This document shows positions 13,782 through 15,795 of a stretch of DNA of 15,795 nucleotides, piece after piece. The stretch comes from CAYGZM01 sp964354365 (GTDB lineage Bacteria > Planctomycetota > Phycisphaerae > Sedimentisphaerales > Anaerobacaceae). Both the position numbers and the translations under genes were made by a program. Numbering within the stretch: the first letter of the stretch is position 1; the number at the start of each line of letters is the position of its first letter. Under the pieces are notes generated by a model. That model saw only the letters and a program-made list of their open reading frames with translations. It did not search any database and had not been told where the DNA came from. The stretch is taken from positions 1 to 15,795 of the forward strand of contig CAYGZM010000087.1 of the NCBI GenBank assembly GCA_964354365.1, written 5' to 3'.

Positions 13782-14903
13782 CTATCGCACGGGTCGTTCG
13801 CTGACACCCAAGCCCGGAAGATTGTTGAGTATCAACCTGCCTTGCTCCACAGCGACACCAACAAACGGATCGTTAGAGATCAGCAGATTGCCATCCAGAT
13901 CGGCATAATCTGCCAGCGGGCTCAGATGCGCAGCGGCGGATATGGCTATTGAGCTCTCAATCATACAACCCAGCATTACCTTCATGCCCAGTGCACGAGC
14001 CACGTGGATCATCCGCATTGCCTCTTGGATGCCTCCAGCTTTCATTAGCTTGATGTTGATGCCGTCGTAAGCCCCAGCTAACCGTGGGATGTCAGAAGCG
14101 GATTTGACCGCCTCATCGGCGATTATCGGGATATCAACTTGTCGGCGCAGCCAAGCCGTCTCCTCGATCATGTCCGCCGGCAAGGGCTGCTCGATCAATT
14201 CAACCCCAAGACCCTGCAGCCAGCGGATCTTCTCGAGGGCCACCCCCTTGTCACGCCAAGCTTCGTTGGCATCCACGCGGAGCGGCCGATTGGTTACCTC
14301 TCGCACAGCAGCCAAAGTCTCTGCGTCGTTGTCCCGGCCGACCTTGATCTTCAGGATTGGGAAGTCCGCCGCCTCCTTCACCTTCTGCCGTACAACCTCG
14401 GGGGTGTCGATACCTATGGAAAATGAGGTAATAGCTGTCTTGCGTCCGTCCAGCCCCCAAAAACGGCACAGCGGCACATCGAGCTTACGACCGATCCAGT
14501 CTAATATCGCCATGTCCAAAGCCGCTCCAGCACAACGTTGGTCCTTGATAATGCTTTCCCAGTGCTTCTGCATATCCACGTAGTGGAACCAGTCGCCGGA
14601 TTCGAAGAGGCCTTTAGCCAGTTGCAGAACGGCGAAAGTCTGTTCGACACTCTCACCGTAGCGGACATTAGGCGCTGCCTCACCCAAGCCCACCACACCA
14701 TCACGCTCGATGCGTACAAATATGTTGTCTTTGAAATCGCTTGAGTTGCGCGAGATCGTCCAGGTGTGGCGGAGCATCAGGCGTTTTATGCTCAGTGTGA
14801 ATCGAGTGAGGACTTGCGGCTTGTTCTCGCTCAATGCTAACATAGCTGGCCACACCACTCCAGCGGCCGCAGTTGTTTTCAAGAACTGCCTTCGCGAGAT
14901 CAT
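13782..14903 (-). CDS. Tat-exported dipeptide epimerase (L-Ala-D/L-Glu epimerase-like, enolase superfamily)
   Basis: A 373-residue protein with a twin-arginine signal (MISRRQFLKTTAAAGVV). Enolase/mandelate-racemase superfamily marks: KIK base motif (K185, K187), metal ligands D211 in RVDANEAW, E238 in LIEQPL and D263 in IIADEA, the opposite base K285 in INIKLMKAGG, and DLDG at 335-338, the D-x-D typical of dipeptide epimerases that bind the substrate amino group. These enzymes interconvert L-Ala-D-Glu and related dipeptides from peptidoglycan; specificity varies, so Ala-Glu is inferred. Tat export suggests periplasmic action on cell-wall or environmental peptides. The ATG at 14903 is chosen because it starts the Tat signal and has GAGGTG ten bases upstream; two in-frame starts further up would add residues before the RR motif. 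Single gene with its own promoter. Confidence 0.9.
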   Translation of the reverse strand: MISRRQFLKTTAAAGVVWPAMLALSENKPQVLTRFTLSIKRLMLRHTWTISRNSSDFKDNIFVRIERDGVVGLGEAAPNVRYGESVEQTFAVLQLAKGLFESGDWFHYVDMQKHWESIIKDQRCAGAALDMAILDWIGRKLDVPLCRFWGLDGRKTAITSFSIGIDTPEVVRQKVKEAADFPILKIKVGRDNDAETLAAVREVTNRPLRVDANEAWRDKGVALEKIRWLQGLGVELIEQPLPADMIEETAWLRRQVDIPIIADEAVKSASDIPRLAGAYDGINIKLMKAGGIQEAMRMIHVARALGMKVMLGCMIESSIAISAAAHLSPLADYADLDGNLLISNDPFVGVAVEQGRLILNNLPGLGVSERPVR

Positions 14904-14946
14904 TATATTGTGACACCTCGGATTCATAGGATACAACACCCCTTCA

Positions 14947-14975
14947 ATTATGCAGCATTGGTCTCGACCTGACAA
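14947..14975 (-). promoter_or_regulatory. Candidate promoter of the epimerase gene
   Basis: On the minus strand TTGTCA (14975-14970) and CATAAT (14952-14947) are exactly 17 bases apart, about 45 bases upstream of the ATG at 14903. A palindrome ACAAGCCTTGT (14972-14982) overlaps the -35 box and could be an operator. Confidence 0.5.
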
Positions 14976-15017
14976 GCCTTGTATTAGGCCGTGCTTGAAG
15001 AGCACGCAGAGCCGCAA

Positions 15018-15366
15018 GGAAGGTTACTTATAGACGATTTCTGGCCCCACAGACCGTGGGGGAATCTCAAAGGGGAAAACCTCATGCTGAAACAGAGGAA
15101 CTGCCTGATGGCTCACAAGAACACTAATAGTGCAGCTACCCCTGTGAAAATCCGGTAAGGATGAACAAGTTTGGCAAGACCCCTATGGTCCCTCTTGCGG
15201 TGAAAGCAGACAGCCCCTACTTCAACCTGAAAAGACCCCGGCGCACCTTCCTGAAGCGGTCAACCGCCTTAGGCAACATTCTTAGAAAAATCGTATCACG
15301 GACAACGCGCCTGCATCAGAGCGAACCTCAAACACCTTCTTCCTAGACTTGCCACACCTTCTCAAC
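15018..15366. other. Intergenic stretch with cloverleaf-like RNA fold
   Basis: No convincing gene. Read on the plus strand it holds a hairpin CCCCAC (15045-15050) / GTGGGG (15056-15061), then a fold closed by AGGGG (15071-15075) and CCCCT (15139-15143) with three inner hairpins: CCTC/GAGG (15080-15083/15095-15098), GCC/GGC (15103-15105/15110-15112) and CACT/AGTG (15122-15125/15129-15132). A 61-codon open frame from ATG 15161 follows; AAGG abuts its start, so it is doubtful. The hairpin followed by GAATCTCAA recalls the right end of IS605/TnpB elements, and the cloverleaf with GAAA-type loops recalls group II intron domains. Neither is proven. Confidence 0.4.
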
Positions 15367-15795
15367 TCAATCCATCATCAGCACCCTCCCATCATCCACA
15401 ATACACCTTTTCAAATCCCTGTTCAGCCAGTATCTTCCCGTGTCAATCAAATCATATCTCTTAAAGAACTCAAACCGCTGCCTCTCAGCTTCGAGCACCT
15501 CTGCCGCTTCTTCAACGGTCTTGCCAGCAGGCACCGCATCGTCGATGCTTCCAGATTCGTCCGATAGTCCCAGATACCTGAACAGCCTTTGAACAAAGAA
15601 CCGCTGCTTGGTCTTTCTCTCCTTCTTGTCCCACCGCTCTGTGACCAGCCCAGTCAGCGTAACGTCAAACTCCATGACTTGCTGTGTCTCTGGATGCAGG
15701 AATAGAACCGCCTGAATGACGTGAGAAGTCCTCTCAAACTCCGTGTGCTTTCGGCAAGGGTGCATGAAATGATTCATTACCGCTGGTATCGTCAG
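15367..15795 (-). CDS. Unknown protein, 5' end beyond the window edge
   Basis: At least 136 residues from an ATG at 15777, but the frame stays open to the window end, so the gene may start outside. Not recognised. The visible part reads like a compact globular domain: HVIQAVLFLHPETQQVMEF, then a basic segment RWDKKERKTKQRFFVQRLFRYLGL, then an acidic helix VEEAAEVLEAERQRFEFF, ending DGRVLMMD. No signal peptide or membrane helix. No strong Shine-Dalgarno precedes the ATG at 15777 in the few bases visible. It could be a DNA- or RNA-interacting protein given the basic patch, but that is weak inference. Confidence 0.6.
   Translation of the reverse strand: MTIPAVMNHFMHPCRKHTEFERTSHVIQAVLFLHPETQQVMEFDVTLTGLVTERWDKKERKTKQRFFVQRLFRYLGLSDESGSIDDAVPAGKTVEEAAEVLEAERQRFEFFKRYDLIDTGRYWLNRDLKRCIVDDGRVLMMD

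Noticed and set aside
15061..15180. Cobalamin riboswitch suggested by GTGAAAATCC near 15144
   Set aside because: The B12-box and the rest of the conserved core are absent and the order of elements does not fit.
15161..15346. 61-codon plus-strand frame after the cloverleaf-like fold
   Set aside because: Shine-Dalgarno-like AAGG touches the ATG, composition is Lys/Arg/Thr/Pro-rich without a family pattern, and it may be part of a structured RNA region.

Overview
The window looks like bacterial chromosome from the Planctomycetota (Phycisphaerae-like). The clues are a secreted GLUG-repeat protein, a Tat-exported enolase-superfamily epimerase, a secreted GH5-type glycoside hydrolase, and an intergenic GC-rich repeat whose reverse translation reads HGLEARATE, a false-ORF signature I associate with planctomycete genomes. 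This assignment is inference; there is no rRNA or tRNA to confirm it. Every convincing gene except one small ORF lies on the minus strand, so transcription runs from high to low coordinates.

Layout from high to low coordinates. 15367-15795 is the 3' part of an unknown gene that continues past the window edge. 15018-15366 has no firm gene but holds a hairpin and a cloverleaf-like fold. 13782-14903 is an L-Ala-D/L-Glu-type dipeptide epimerase with a good promoter. 12930-13499 is a two-gene unit of small unknown proteins behind a structured leader. 12587-12805 is what seems to be a truncated gene. 9577-12430 is a tight three-gene operon: an eight-helix membrane protein, a glutathionylspermidine-synthase-like ATP-grasp ligase and an unknown conserved protein. 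5897-9257 runs two Cys-rich probable zinc-binding proteins, a secreted GH5-type hydrolase and, behind a second structured leader, an unknown 191-residue protein. 5387-5896 is a gene-free, extremely G-poor stretch with hairpins and a plus-strand terminator. 4425-5033 plus 2326-4425 is an overlapping operon of an unknown protein and a HerA/DUF87-type ATPase fused to a winged helix and a PD-(D/E)XK-like nuclease. A small plus-strand ORF diverges from it. 35-1447 is the GLUG protein, preceded by about 880 bases of repeats and regulatory-looking sequence.

The most interesting signal is a pair of homologous 5' leaders upstream of two unrelated unknown genes (about 6472-6530 and 13499-13560). Both have a hairpin with a 10-base loop and a compensatory base-pair change, a 4-base spacer, an identical 8-base box, then the ribosome-binding site at nearly the same distance from the start. 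In both, the 3' arm of the hairpin could pair instead with the box region, which is the design expected of an RNA switch or a protein-binding leader. Other candidates are the ATPase-nuclease operon with its mirror-image divergent promoter element, the 188-base stretch with only three Gs, a cloverleaf-like fold near 15.1 kb, and the ligase/membrane-protein operon. All structures were folded by eye.
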